Below are positions 1-8,817 of a stretch of 40,958 nt of DNA, in pieces. Numbering within the stretch: the stretch's first letter is position 1; each line of letters begins with the position of its first letter. The position numbers and the translations under genes were made by a program. Origin of the DNA: an uncultured marine group III euryarchaeote. GTDB lineage: Archaea > Thermoplasmatota > Poseidoniia > MGIII > CG-Epi1. The notes under the pieces are model-generated. The model had not been told where the DNA came from. It saw only the letters and a program-made list of their open reading frames with translations, and searched no databases. The stretch spans positions 1-40,958 of the forward strand of contig CACOJW010000012.1 in the NCBI GenBank assembly GCA_902627615.1, written 5' to 3'.

Positions 1-1757
1 AATCCATAATCGCCTTCTTCTTCTATATGCAGAGTTGCAAAGGCCATATGGTGGTCGTCATCGTGGTGGCCATCTCCCATTTCCATCATCATTTCGAGTT
101 CTGAAGCGTCAATATATCCATCACTGTTTGCGTCAGCCATATTGAACATGATTTCCAACCTTTCTGCGTCGTGCTCATCCTCATCACCGTGGTCATGGTC
201 ATCGTGCTCATCTTCATCTCCATGGTCATCGTGATCATCGCCCATAGTTTCCATAAAAATGCCGAATTCACTTATTGACAGTGTCCCATCCTCATCGTCA
301 TCAAAGGCCGAGATCATTATTTGGAACCTTGCTGATTCTAAATCATCCTCAAAATGTTCTACTTCCTCGATAAAATTCCCAAGCTCATCTATGCTCAAGA
401 GTGTGTCGCCATCAATATCCGATTGTGTGAAAATCTGCATCAACGAATCTGCAGCGTATTCTTCCATTGCTTCTTCAATAGGATCATGACGTTCACATTC
501 CCAAGAAGAATTCTCAAGTTCTGTACATTCTTCTTCATCATAACCATCAGTTTCAGTAATATTTCCTTCTGAGTCTAGCCAATCACTCATCCAGCACTCG
601 TAATGACCATCGTTAGGGTCAGTAGAAACCATACAATAGTCATAGATTTTTGACTCATGTTCATCGCCGTGGTCGTGACCATCATCTCCATGGTCCTCTT
701 CATCCCCATGATCTTCTTCGTCTCCGTGATCGTGGTCATCATGTTCAGAATCATCGCTCGTCCAGGCATGCCAGAATTCATCCCAAGAAATGTGTGAATC
801 ATTATCAGAATCAAATGAATCTAATATTTCTTGTGGAGTCGGAGGATTGTCATCTTCATCGTCGTGGTCATGGCCATCGTGGTTATCCTCATCTCCATGG
901 TCATCGTGATCATCGCCGTGGTCATCGTGTCCATGGTGGTGGTGAGCGTGTCCACCTTCCTTCTTGATAATAACCATATTAAAATTAGATAAATCTCCAT
1001 ATTCAAATTCTAAAAGATATGCGCCTTCTTCAAGGTGAAACATAGATACTACAGTGTCTGAAGGACAGCCTGCAGGATTTTGAATAATTTCCTCTGCCAT
1101 TACGTGATTGTGACTCTCGTGATCGTCATGGTCTCCGTGATCGTCATGATCTCCATGGTCACCATGGTCTTCTTCATCTCCGTGATCGTGGTTATCATGG
1201 TCTTCTTCATCCATTTCAGGATACGAAACTTGATGTGTCACATGCTCAGCATGAATTATCACATCTGAAACCTCAGCACCGTGATCTGCAAGTGTAACTG
1301 ATTCATATGGCCCTTCATTCAACTTTTCGCAAAGCTCACTAAGTAGCATAGTATCACGATCTAGAGTTTCTTCACCTGAAGGCATTGCATGAGTTTGTAC
1401 TGCGAGTGGAGCGTCACTTCCTAAACTTGAAATTGCCGAATCTACCCAAGGCTCAAGGTTTAATCCATGGTAGAAAAATAAGTCTACTTCCTGTAGTCTA
1501 ATTAGATCGGAAGCAGAAGGTTCATAGTCGTGAACCGGAACGTTAGAAGGACTGATAATCTCTACTGAAATTCTGTCTCCTCCAACAGCCCTAGCAAGCT
1601 CTGCAACATGATAAGTTGAAACCATGACATTACCCAGAACTGAATCGTCAAGTGCTGGACTTGTAGCTGCCGTCTCGTCTTCAGATTCTATACAACCTAC
1701 GAAGCTTGAGAGAACCATAACTACTGAGAAAACAAGGGCTAAATTTTTAGAGTTCAT
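1..1757 (-). CDS. ZnuA-like metal-binding lipoprotein with His/Asp-rich loops and four EF-hand motifs (3' end outside window)
   Basis: An open frame runs from ATG at 1757 to the window edge (585 codons, no stop). Residues 1-22 form a lipoprotein signal ending in SSFVGC, so C22 is probably lipidated and the protein sits outside the membrane. Residues 42-125 match the N-terminal half of ABC-transporter solute-binding proteins for zinc or manganese (ZnuA family): STYHVAELARAVGGD, HDYEPSASD and HGLNLEPWVD, with candidate ligands H50 and H76. Long stretches built from DDHGDHDD-type units follow (about 190-225, 275-310 and 335-365). Canonical EF-hand loops occur at residues 316-327, 447-458, 486-497 and 542-553 (D-x-D-x-D spacing with E at position 12). 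The C-terminal ZnuA half (DPHxW region) is not seen and may lie beyond the edge. The start follows the TAG of the upstream regulator with no gap, so the two are co-transcribed. Uptake of zinc is inference; a metal buffer or sensor is an alternative. Confidence 0.85.
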   Translation of the reverse strand, partial: MNSKNLALVFSVVMVLSSFVGCIESEDETAATSPALDDSVLGNVMVSTYHVAELARAVGGDRISVEIISPSNVPVHDYEPSASDLIRLQEVDLFFYHGLNLEPWVDSAISSLGSDAPLAVQTHAMPSGEETLDRDTMLLSELCEKLNEGPYESVTLADHGAEVSDVIIHAEHVTHQVSYPEMDEEDHDNHDHGDEEDHGDHGDHDDHGDHDDHESHNHVMAEEIIQNPAGCPSDTVVSMFHLEEGAYLLEFEYGDLSNFNMVIIKKEGGHAHHHHGHDDHGDDHDDHGDEDNHDGHDHDDEDDNPPTPQEILDSFDSDNDSHISWDEFWHAWTSDDSEHDDHDHGDEEDHGDEEDHGDDGHDHGDEHESKIYDYCMVSTDPNDGHYECWMSDWLDSEGNITETDGYDEEECTELENSSWECERHDPIEEAMEEYAADSLMQIFTQSDIDGDTLLSIDELGNFIEEVEHFEDDLESARFQIMISAFDDDEDGTLSISEFGIFMETMGDDHDDHGDEDEHDDHDHGDEDEHDAERLEIMFNMADANSDGYIDASELEMMMEMGDGHHDDDHHMAFATLHIEEEGDYG

Positions 1758-1997
1758 CTAACAACACCCTAATGTACAATTGCATTCAATCTCGGGTCCG
1801 TGGCTATGATCGTGCTCACACTCTGGATACAAAGAATCGATAGCCCCTTCCTTAAGTGACCATCTCAAAAGATCTGATATTAATTGGGAACGGCTAATTC
1901 CATCTATATTTGCTTTCCAGCCATCTAGTTGTTGCACTAGAGAAACTGGAAGATCGGCTGACACTTTTGTCAAAGCATACCTCGAACGTCTAGACAT
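1758..1997 (-). CDS. Ribbon-helix-helix regulator with Cys/His metal-binding tail
   Basis: This 79-residue protein starts with a short basic strand (SRRSRYALTKVSADLP) followed by two helices, the layout of CopG/NikR-type ribbon-helix-helix DNA-binding domains, which bind DNA as dimers. The last 23 residues are full of potential ligands: PECEHDHSHGPEIECNC then LGCC (five Cys and three His). Its stop codon directly precedes the start of the metal-binding lipoprotein gene, so it is probably a metal-responsive repressor of that operon, including itself. A TATA-like box centred about 25 nt upstream of the ATG suggests a leaderless transcript. The ribbon-helix-helix call is from pattern and length; the metal identity is unknown. 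Confidence 0.75.
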   Translation of the reverse strand: MSRRSRYALTKVSADLPVSLVQQLDGWKANIDGISRSQLISDLLRWSLKEGAIDSLYPECEHDHSHGPEIECNCTLGCC

Positions 1998-2016
1998 AAC
2001 TCGTTTACTAAAAGAT

Positions 2017-2025
2017 ATTATAAAA
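2017..2025 (-). promoter_or_regulatory. TATA-like box for the regulator/lipoprotein operon
   Basis: On the minus strand this reads tttttataata and is centred about 25 nt upstream of the ATG at 1997, the usual distance for an archaeal leaderless promoter. Confidence 0.45.
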
Positions 2026-2033
2026 AGATTATG

Positions 2034-2055
2034 ATTGTATTATTATTGTATTATT
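2034..2055. promoter_or_regulatory. Perfect 11-bp tandem direct repeat, candidate operator
   Basis: The unit attgtattatt occurs twice back to back with no mismatch. It lies between the TATA-like box of the minus-strand regulator operon and that of the plus-strand gene at 2100. Ribbon-helix-helix proteins often bind short repeated half-sites, so this is the obvious candidate operator for the regulator at 1758-1997. The region is very AT-rich, so chance cannot be excluded. Confidence 0.45.
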
Positions 2056-2099
2056 GCTAGGCATAAAATAATAAAGCATCGCCCAATAAATAAAAACTT

Positions 2100-2606
2100 A
2101 TGAATGAAAATCTTATGCAAATCGTAGCCGGTCTTGTCGTCGTAAATCTAATTGCCTGGGGCGGCTTTATGGCTATGGAAGATGAAGATTCGCCAATATA
2201 CATAACTGAATACATCACAGAAACCATAACTGAATATGTAAATGAAACAATATATTTACAAGAAAAAGTTGAAATTGCTAATGTAACTGTTCACATCGAT
2301 TACAATGGAGCTGAGGCTAATGCAACGGCGAATACTAACATAACTACCGTAAGTTATAACGTCACTGTAATTGGGGACAATTCTGCATTCAATGCAACTT
2401 TGGAAGCTGCAAAAGGAAACTTTCAAGTTACTTTTAGCTGGCACCCCTCATTTGGTGTATTCATAGAATCAGTAGATGGAATTCCAGGAAGCCCTTGCTA
2501 TTGGGAACTACTCTATAATAATGAAACATCAATGCTGGGAGCTTCAAGCTTACTTCTTTCTGAAAACGATTCAATTACTTGGAAATATAACACCGATTGG
2601 TGTTAA
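2100..2606 (+). CDS. Membrane-anchored extracytoplasmic protein with DUF4430-like domain
   Basis: The protein has 168 residues. Residues 6-25 are hydrophobic ([19 protein letters not shown]), a signal anchor placing the rest outside the cell. A Thr/Glu-rich stalk ([16 protein letters not shown]) is followed by a small beta-rich domain whose end, CYWELLYNN...[13 protein letters not shown], resembles DUF4430/transcobalamin C-terminal-like domains. Several N-x-S/T sequons are present. It is transcribed divergently from the metal-regulator operon across the 11-bp tandem repeat, so it may share that control. The DUF4430 assignment is by eye and moderate; no catalytic function is claimed. Confidence 0.6.
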   Translation: MNENLMQIVAGLVVVNLIAWGGFMAMEDEDSPIYITEYITETITEYVNETIYLQEKVEIANVTVHIDYNGAEANATANTNITTVSYNVTVIGDNSAFNATLEAAKGNFQVTFSWHPSFGVFIESVDGIPGSPCYWELLYNNETSMLGASSLLLSENDSITWKYNTDWC

Positions 2607-3016
2607 TCTGTAGCAAAAATCATATCATCGCTCCTAAAAGCTTTGAATTCTAGTGCATTACCGCACGGATCTAAGAAAAACATTGTAGCCTGCTCACCAG
2701 GTTCTCCTTTGAATCTAATGTGTGGCTCAATTATGAATTCTATCCCTAACTTGACTAAATTATCTGCTAGCTGATTCCATTGTCCCATCTCCAAAATTAC
2801 TCCAAAATGACTAGAAGGGACATCGTCTCCATCCACTGCATTGGTTGCTACTTGATCTAATTCATCTACCAGATGTGCAACAACTTGATGGCCATACATA
2901 TCAAAATCAATCCATCTGTCTGAGCTTCTGCCTTCGTTACAACCCAAAGTGTTTGTATAAAACTCTCGAGTTTTGTCTAAATTATCTACTTGAAATGCAA
3001 GATGAAATGGGCGCAT
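2603..3016 (-). CDS. VOC-superfamily (glyoxalase/dioxygenase-like) protein
   Basis: A compact 137-residue protein with the paired beta-alpha-beta-beta-beta layout of the vicinal oxygen chelate superfamily: [19 protein letters not shown] at the N-terminus, HQVVAHL in the middle, SSHFGVIL at the start of the second module and [12 protein letters not shown] near the end. His residues at the module starts and the Glu in ALEFK are the expected metal ligands. ATG at 3016 gives the usual start; a TTG two codons upstream is possible. It converges with the gene at 2100-2606 and overlaps its last 4 nt. The substrate cannot be told from sequence. Confidence 0.8.
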   Translation of the reverse strand: MRPFHLAFQVDNLDKTREFYTNTLGCNEGRSSDRWIDFDMYGHQVVAHLVDELDQVATNAVDGDDVPSSHFGVILEMGQWNQLADNLVKLGIEFIIEPHIRFKGEPGEQATMFFLDPCGNALEFKAFRSDDMIFATD

Positions 3017-3080
3017 AAGCAATTATTAGAAATCCCTTTTTACATATTATCTTAAGTAGAATAGTACAAAATATAGATTA

Positions 3081-3752
3081 ATGGACGAAAACATCCTTCT
3101 TTTCGCGATTGTCGTTTATGGCTTGTTCATTATCTTTGGAACCAAATGGGTTTTTGAATTTATGATGGCACGCAATATGAAAGAAAATGTGGCAATCTAT
3201 TACAATAGAAAAATATTGCATATGTTTTGTGGAGGACTAATAGGCGCTATGGCTCCTTCCATACTCGACGAACCGATTTATGCACTTTACATTGGAATCG
3301 TATTTACTATAATTACATACATACCTTACTATACAGGACATTTACTTTACTGGGTTCAAACTAACGATAATAAAAATGATGTTAATTTCTGCTTAATGGC
3401 TGGCGTTTCAGTATATATTCTTTGGGAAGTGCTTGGAGATCCTTACCTAGCAATCATGCCCTTACTCTTCATGGCTTTTGGAGACGGAGTAACCGGAATT
3501 GCAAGAAATATAAAATTTGGATACAGAACAAAAAATCCAATTGGAAATGTTTTCATGGCAATTGTTTGTATTCCCATGGGATATTATTTGGGTAGCTTAT
3601 CTGAACCTGCTTTACCAATATGGGGTGTAATTGCCGCAATTGTTGCCACTTTTGTTGAAAGATACGAATTCGGGCCAATAGATGACAACATATTGATTAC
3701 AGTTAGTGCAACTCTTGTTCTCTTTATTGGAGACGCAATCGGACCCTTCTAA
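3081..3752 (+). CDS. Dolichol/phytol kinase-like integral membrane CTP-transferase family protein
   Basis: This 223-residue protein is predicted to have about six or seven membrane helices. It carries family signatures: RKILHMFCGG near residue 44, FGDGVTGIAR then TKNPIGN around 140-160, and a conserved DDN in the last loop. The family comprises CTP- or NTP-dependent polyprenol and phytol kinases and phosphatidate cytidylyltransferase relatives. In archaea such proteins are thought to act in isoprenoid-lipid or glycan-carrier metabolism. A second member lies at 23252-23998. It overlaps the convergent serine hydrolase gene by 4 nt. The exact substrate is unknown. Confidence 0.75.
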   Translation: MDENILLFAIVVYGLFIIFGTKWVFEFMMARNMKENVAIYYNRKILHMFCGGLIGAMAPSILDEPIYALYIGIVFTIITYIPYYTGHLLYWVQTNDNKNDVNFCLMAGVSVYILWEVLGDPYLAIMPLLFMAFGDGVTGIARNIKFGYRTKNPIGNVFMAIVCIPMGYYLGSLSEPALPIWGVIAAIVATFVERYEFGPIDDNILITVSATLVLFIGDAIGPF

Positions 3753-5320
3753 GCTGAATATTCTGTAATCATCGCCAAGTAAACATTAAACAAAATTAAA
3801 GTTAATGAAATGATAAGTACAATATTTTTAGGCAACAAGAATTTGAGACTACTACTCAAAGAAATCGAATATTTTTGATTTAATAATTCTCGTTCAAAAA
3901 GAACTGAAGATATTAAAAATAAAAAAATAGAAAATAGCGTAAACATTTGAAAAAGGGGAAATAGCATAAATCCTCTAGGAATTCCGAAAAAAAAGTCAAG
4001 AACTGAAAAAATAACCGATAAAATAATTAAAAAATTAAAAAATACCATAAATGAAGAGGATACAAAAGACGTCAACAAAATCTCTTTCCCTTCTATTTTC
4101 TCATTTGCGCTTGATTTTAATCCATATTTTATGAATGAAAAGTTTACTGCAGTAAAAAGAAAAAGAAATAGTCCCAGTGAGGGAAGAGAACGTAAATAAT
4201 AATCATTCATTGGTTTTTTCCAAGGGTCTGCCTCGCCAGTTATAAGCATTTTATGAAGTGCATTGGCTCCAATTTGTGTAACATCCAAAGATGTAAAAGT
4301 TAAAACGTAATCTTGCTCTGGATTAACAATTACTCTTTGGCCATGAAGTCCTGAGGCAATGTAGTAGCCATCATAGATCCACCAAAGATAACCATAACCA
4401 TCCGATGGTTTAGTCGTATAAATGAATTTGATATCAGAGTCTAAATGATTAATAGTTGATTGATTAACCCAACCTTCAGACATAACGCGAGTATCGTTCC
4501 AAATACCTCCTTGAACGTATAATTGTCCCAGTTTAGCCATTTCTCTAGGAGTCAAATATAATCCAAAACCTCCAAAGGCCAAATTTGAATCATCCTTGAT
4601 CCAATATACATTACTAATTTGCAAAGGTTCAAAGAGATTCTTATTTGCAAATTCTATAATGGACATTTTTGATTGAATTTCAATTATTCTAATTAATATA
4701 GATGGCGCATGTGAATCATAAATCCAAACAGATCCTGGCTCATGTTTTACGGGACTGTTTAGTACAAATTCTGCTCGTGACCCCTCAACTGTCGGTGCAA
4801 GTGCCGGATCTTCACCATAATCAAAACCTGAAGTCATTGTAAGAATGTGATGAATCGTTACTTTTTGCTTATACTCGGAATTATAATCGAAAGTAACATT
4901 TGGAAAATAATCCAATATAGGATCATCTACGCTACCAATTAATCCTTTATCAATTGCTATTCCAACTAATGCCGAAGTAAAACTCTTTGTCACTGAATAT
5001 GTATTGAATACTGTATTGTAGCTAAAATCATCATAATATTTTTCGTAAACGAGCGTCCCATTTTTGACTAAAATTACACTAGTAGCAGGATAATCCCGAC
5101 TTTCTAGTTCAGAAAACATAGCATCAAATTCTGATTGCCTATGATATTCAGAGTCTAAATCAACATTCCATCCATCATTCTCTAAACTATATTCTTTGTT
5201 CCCATTATGCTCGTAATAGTCAAATAATTTATCAAAATTAATGTTTTGATAGATGGTCATGGAAAAAAGCAAGATAACAACAAATGTTATAAATTTTCGA
5301 CTACGATTGAGTTCTTGCAT
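3749..5320 (-). CDS. Membrane-anchored serine hydrolase, class C beta-lactamase/PBP-like
   Basis: The protein has 523 residues: an N-terminal membrane anchor (10-30), an extracytoplasmic serine hydrolase domain (about 55-360) and four or five membrane helices after residue 375. The S-x-x-K nucleophile motif is SVTK at 109-112. The second motif is YDS at 201-203, where class C enzymes usually have YxN. An HGQ motif near 325 takes the place of KTG. This is the common 'serine hydrolase, beta-lactamase family' pattern, acting as esterase or peptidase rather than on antibiotics. Archaea lack murein, so a peptide or ester substrate is likely. It is last in the minus-strand run behind PPK2 (47-nt gap). 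Confidence 0.85.
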   Translation of the reverse strand: MQELNRSRKFITFVVILLFSMTIYQNINFDKLFDYYEHNGNKEYSLENDGWNVDLDSEYHRQSEFDAMFSELESRDYPATSVILVKNGTLVYEKYYDDFSYNTVFNTYSVTKSFTSALVGIAIDKGLIGSVDDPILDYFPNVTFDYNSEYKQKVTIHHILTMTSGFDYGEDPALAPTVEGSRAEFVLNSPVKHEPGSVWIYDSHAPSILIRIIEIQSKMSIIEFANKNLFEPLQISNVYWIKDDSNLAFGGFGLYLTPREMAKLGQLYVQGGIWNDTRVMSEGWVNQSTINHLDSDIKFIYTTKPSDGYGYLWWIYDGYYIASGLHGQRVIVNPEQDYVLTFTSLDVTQIGANALHKMLITGEADPWKKPMNDYYLRSLPSLGLFLFLFTAVNFSFIKYGLKSSANEKIEGKEILLTSFVSSSFMVFFNFLIILSVIFSVLDFFFGIPRGFMLFPLFQMFTLFSIFLFLISSVLFERELLNQKYSISLSSSLKFLLPKNIVLIISLTLILFNVYLAMITEYSA

Positions 5321-5367
5321 AGGTCACGAATCCATTTCTGCTTACTGGATTAAAAAAGTTATGAATA

Positions 5368-6246
5368 TTAACCTGGCAACTTATGAGGTTTCGCTAGATT
5401 AGATTCCATCAACTTTAATTCATCTATTCCGCTAATAAGAATTTTAGAGTCTGGGGTAAGTTCTTCATCTGATATTTTATCCTCATAATCCATTTTGGAA
5501 AGAATATGTTTCATACAATTAATTCGTGCTTTTTTCTTATTATCTGAACGAACTATAGTCCAAGGAGACAATGTTGTATTAGTCTCCAATAACATTTGAA
5601 ATTTACGCATCGTATATTCACCCCATAAATCTTGAGCCTGCATATCTACTGGAGACAATTTGTATTGTTTCAAGGGATCTTTTGATCTCTTTTCAAAACG
5701 TTTCAATTGCATTTTCTTAGAAACTGAGAAATATAATTTTATCAAAGTTATGCCTTCCTTTACTAATATTCGTTCAAAAATTGGCGCATATTTTAGGAAT
5801 TTTTTGTGTTGCTCATCTGTACAAAATCCCATAACAGGTTCAACCATTGCTCTATTGTACCAACTTCTATCAAAAAGAACCATCTCTCCGGCTGAAGGTA
5901 AATGATCTGTGTATCTTTGGAAATACCATTGTGTACGTTCTGTATCGCTTGGTTTTTCTAGAGCTACTACCCTTGCACCTCGAGGATTTAAGTGCTCTCG
6001 GATTCTCTTTATTGTTCCCCCTTTTCCTGCTGCATCACGGCCTTCGAATAGCATAACTATCCTCTGTCCTGTTTTCTTTACATGATTTTGCAATTTAAGA
6101 AGTTCAATCTGCAATTTTAACTTTTCTTCTTCGTAAGCTATTGTGGACTTAGGAATCCAAATTTGAACCTTCTTATCTGAACCTTTAGCATCCTTGTTTT
6201 TCAAGGCTTCACCTTCTGATAATTTAACTTTTTTAGTTGCTGTCAC
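5368..6246 (-). CDS. ppk2: Polyphosphate kinase 2
   Basis: This 292-residue cytosolic enzyme transfers phosphate between polyphosphate and nucleotides. Walker A is EGRDAAGKGGT (residues 68-78) and is followed by LNPRGARVVAL. The Walker B/lid segment is FDRSWYNRAMVEPVMGFC, and SPVDMQAQDLW plus the C-terminal APWTIV-like stretch (SPWTIVRSDNKKKAR) complete the PPK2 core. Length and motifs fit class I PPK2. GTG at 6246 is the first start in frame, with a TATA-like tttatat about 27 nt upstream, consistent with a leaderless transcript. It lies downstream of the PPi-phosphofructokinase and aldolase genes, so phosphoanhydride metabolism and glycolysis are neighbours here. Confidence 0.93.
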   Translation of the reverse strand: MTATKKVKLSEGEALKNKDAKGSDKKVQIWIPKSTIAYEEEKLKLQIELLKLQNHVKKTGQRIVMLFEGRDAAGKGGTIKRIREHLNPRGARVVALEKPSDTERTQWYFQRYTDHLPSAGEMVLFDRSWYNRAMVEPVMGFCTDEQHKKFLKYAPIFERILVKEGITLIKLYFSVSKKMQLKRFEKRSKDPLKQYKLSPVDMQAQDLWGEYTMRKFQMLLETNTTLSPWTIVRSDNKKKARINCMKHILSKMDYEDKISDEELTPDSKILISGIDELKLMESNLAKPHKLPG

Positions 6247-6334
6247 AAATCACTCTCACTATACGATTCATATAAAATTTATTATTTAGAAAATTTACTC
6301 ATGAAATCCCAAGCAACCAGAGTGACTTTTTTCA

Positions 6335-7348
6335 TTAAATTTCAAATGACGGAGAGTATTCACCATGACAAGCTTTTGAATTCATTTCAGCTCTATGATA
6401 GAAAACTGCGTATGTTGATTCTAAGTTATCATTATTTCCATTCCAAGCATGTAATGCTGATTGTTGTAAAGCTCTACCATAAGAAAAACTCAATGCCCAC
6501 GGATGGTCTCCCATTTCATTCATAGCATTCAAGTGTTCTGTAGCTTCTGTTTCAGATTGGCCTCCGGATAGGAATACTATGCCTGGAACTTCTGCAGGTA
6601 CTGAAGCTGTCAAACATTTGACTGTCAACTCTGCTACAGCTTCCATGTCTCCTTGAACTGGACAATCTTTACCCGAAACAACCATATTTGGTTTTAGTAA
6701 AATTCCTGGCAGATAAACGCCTTCATTTTCTAATTCTGCAAAAACAGTCTTAAGGGTTTTCTCAGAAACTTCATAACATCTTTCAATCGTATGATCTCCG
6801 TCCATCAAAACTTCAGGCTCGACAATTGGCACTAGTTCTGCGTCTTGGCAAGCCCGCGCATATTTGGCAAGAGCTGATGCATTAGCCTTGATACACTCCT
6901 CTGTAGGAATGTCTTCTCCAATCGTTATAACTGCCCTCCATTTAGCAAATCTTGCTCCTAATTTATAGAAATCTAAACATCTCTCATAAAGACCATCCAG
7001 CCCTTTTGTTAACTTTTCAGAAGGGGAACCGTCCATAGGGTGTGCCCCCTTATCAACTTTTATTCCTGGATAAACTCCTTTTGATTCTAAAATTTTAGAA
7101 AGTCTTACACCTTCACTAGATTCTTGCTCTAACGTTTCTTCAAAAAGAATTACTCCAGATATGAATTCTTCCATACCTTCTGTATCAAAGAGAGCTTGAC
7201 GAAAGTCTCTACGATTTTCTTCTGTATTTTCTTGACCTATTAATTCCAACCTTTTTCCCATTGTTGGCGTGCTTTCATCAGCTGCTAAAATTCCTTTACC
7301 TGACGAGACAATATCGCTAGCTACTTTAGCTAAACTTTCTTTGTTCAT
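6335..7348 (-). CDS. fba: Class I fructose-bisphosphate aldolase (eukaryote/bacterial type)
   Basis: A 337-residue Schiff-base aldolase that splits fructose 1,6-bisphosphate into dihydroxyacetone phosphate and glyceraldehyde 3-phosphate. It shows GILAADEST (19-27), KWRAV (K137), VEPEV (E178) and GILLKPNMV with the Schiff-base lysine K219, plus FLSGGQSE later. These are signatures of the classical class I family found in eukaryotes and some bacteria, not of the archaeal DhnA-type class I aldolases, so ancient transfer is likely. The C-terminal tail after residue 325 (KACHGEYSPSFEI) is shorter than in animals. It follows the phosphofructokinase gene with a 37-nt gap, making a two-gene glycolytic unit. 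Confidence 0.93.
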   Translation of the reverse strand: MNKESLAKVASDIVSSGKGILAADESTPTMGKRLELIGQENTEENRRDFRQALFDTEGMEEFISGVILFEETLEQESSEGVRLSKILESKGVYPGIKVDKGAHPMDGSPSEKLTKGLDGLYERCLDFYKLGARFAKWRAVITIGEDIPTEECIKANASALAKYARACQDAELVPIVEPEVLMDGDHTIERCYEVSEKTLKTVFAELENEGVYLPGILLKPNMVVSGKDCPVQGDMEAVAELTVKCLTASVPAEVPGIVFLSGGQSETEATEHLNAMNEMGDHPWALSFSYGRALQQSALHAWNGNNDNLESTYAVFYHRAEMNSKACHGEYSPSFEI

Positions 7349-7385
7349 GTTACTTACTAAACTGCCTGATAAAATGATTTAGGGT

Positions 7386-8579
7386 TTACTTTTGACCAAT
7401 TGCAATTAACATATCCTGGAACCAAGGCTGGCCTGTATCAAACTCTTTGCCTCCTTTAATTAATTGTAAATCAATTAATCCTAAATCGCCATTACTATTC
7501 TCATCAAGACCTACTAAACCACTTTCACCATCTAGAGCAAATTCAGCTGCCATAAATGCTGATTTCTTAATTAAATCTAAATCTCTTTTACCTGGTTTTG
7601 ATGAGCGTGCGAAATATCCGCTTTTTTGAATCAATGTTTTATCTGCACCTAAAGCTTCTGAGAATTGTTTAGCAAACCATTGTCCAGGGTTTATATCATC
7701 TAAACGGACATGACCAAACGCGTCTCTAGGAACTTCTTGCCCTCGTGATTCAATTTCTCGAACTATTGTTTCCATGCCTGCACCTTCGCTCAAAAAGATA
7801 TTAACGCAATCGTTTTCATCCATACATTTACGAAGCCTTACAGATTCTTTTTGAAAATCAACATCAATTTCAGGAATATAAACTGCATGAACTGCCCATC
7901 TTTCTTTCGACATATTTAACTCTGGCAGAAAATTCATACTTTTCAAAGATTTCATATATTCGTATGCTGTTCCAGCTGTTAACCAACCACAATGTCGGCC
8001 CATCACTTCATGGATTATTAATTGACGACGGCTGGTCGTATTTTCATTGACAATATTTTGAAAAAATCTAGCCCCTTGCTCGGCTGCTGTCCAAGCCCCT
8101 AGAGTTTGCTTAACTGGAATTACGTCATTGTCTACTGTCTTAGGCAATCCTACTACTGTTAATTTTTTGCCTGTTTTATGTAAATGCTTTGCTAAAGTGG
8201 CTGCCATTGTGTTAGTATCGTCACCTCCAATTGTATGCAAAATATCAATTTTATCATTTTCTAATTGATTAGCAGCGACTTCTAGTGGATCTTCTCCCTC
8301 TGAGACATAACCTTTCTTGACACAATCATCAACATTTGTAAGTTTAACGCGACTATTGCCTATAGGTGTACCTCCAAATTCGTAAAGTACTGAGATATTT
8401 TCTTTAACTTCTTTCGAAAACTTTATGCTTTTACCTAGTAATAATCCTCTGTAACCATGCAAGTATCCTATAATTTCTGAATCTGGAGAAATATCATTGT
8501 ATTTTTCAATTAGTCCTCCAATAGATGCTGATAAGCATGGGGCAATGCCTCCACTAGTCAATATGGCCACTCTTGGCAT
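7386..8579 (-). CDS. pfp: 6-phosphofructokinase, probably pyrophosphate-dependent
   Basis: This 397-residue PfkA-family enzyme phosphorylates fructose 6-phosphate. The phosphoryl-donor site is GGDDTN (118-123) and the catalytic motif is PKTVDND (146-152). In this family an Asp at the second GGDD position together with Lys in PKT marks PPi rather than ATP as donor; ATP enzymes usually have GGDGS and PGTIDND. EVMGRHCGWLTAGTA (sugar-phosphate site) is present. It is the first gene of the minus-strand run, followed by aldolase and PPK2. Two TATA-like boxes lie upstream at about 8612-8625 and 8637-8646. The donor call is from motif knowledge and needs enzymology. Confidence 0.9.
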   Translation of the reverse strand: MPRVAILTSGGIAPCLSASIGGLIEKYNDISPDSEIIGYLHGYRGLLLGKSIKFSKEVKENISVLYEFGGTPIGNSRVKLTNVDDCVKKGYVSEGEDPLEVAANQLENDKIDILHTIGGDDTNTMAATLAKHLHKTGKKLTVVGLPKTVDNDVIPVKQTLGAWTAAEQGARFFQNIVNENTTSRRQLIIHEVMGRHCGWLTAGTAYEYMKSLKSMNFLPELNMSKERWAVHAVYIPEIDVDFQKESVRLRKCMDENDCVNIFLSEGAGMETIVREIESRGQEVPRDAFGHVRLDDINPGQWFAKQFSEALGADKTLIQKSGYFARSSKPGKRDLDLIKKSAFMAAEFALDGESGLVGLDENSNGDLGLIDLQLIKGGKEFDTGQPWFQDMLIAIGQK

Positions 8580-8817
8580 GACATGCGAAAGCGGTGGGAT
8601 GTTAAAAATTGCCGTATATTTTTTTCAATAAGTCCTTTATATACTAATCCCTATGAAACCAATAGTAATAATGAGTATATAACCTAAAATTAGCCCTATA
8701 TCTCTTCCCTACTCCCCTATAGAGGACGATTTTGCCTATTTTGAGCATAGAATTTATATAAACTACTTAACTGGCCACAAGCTCCAGTAATCATCTGTTC
8801 ACGGTTAGAGGACACAA
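8580..8817. promoter_or_regulatory. Divergent intergenic region with promoters for pfp (minus) and tRNA-Lys/rpoH (plus)
   Basis: No gene is seen in this 238-nt stretch. A TATA-like box at 8637-8646 (agtatataaa on the minus strand) fits the phosphofructokinase operon. A second, tttatata at 8753-8760, lies about 60 nt upstream of tRNA-Lys and is the probable promoter of the tRNA and perhaps the whole RNA polymerase operon, since no clear TATA is seen between the tRNA and rpoH. Confidence 0.5.

Noticed and set aside
650-967. Plus-strand His/Arg-rich frame opposite the metal lipoprotein
   Set aside because: It is the antisense of the GDEDDHDDHG-type tracts; the minus-strand frame is continuous with signal peptide and EF-hands and explains the sequence.
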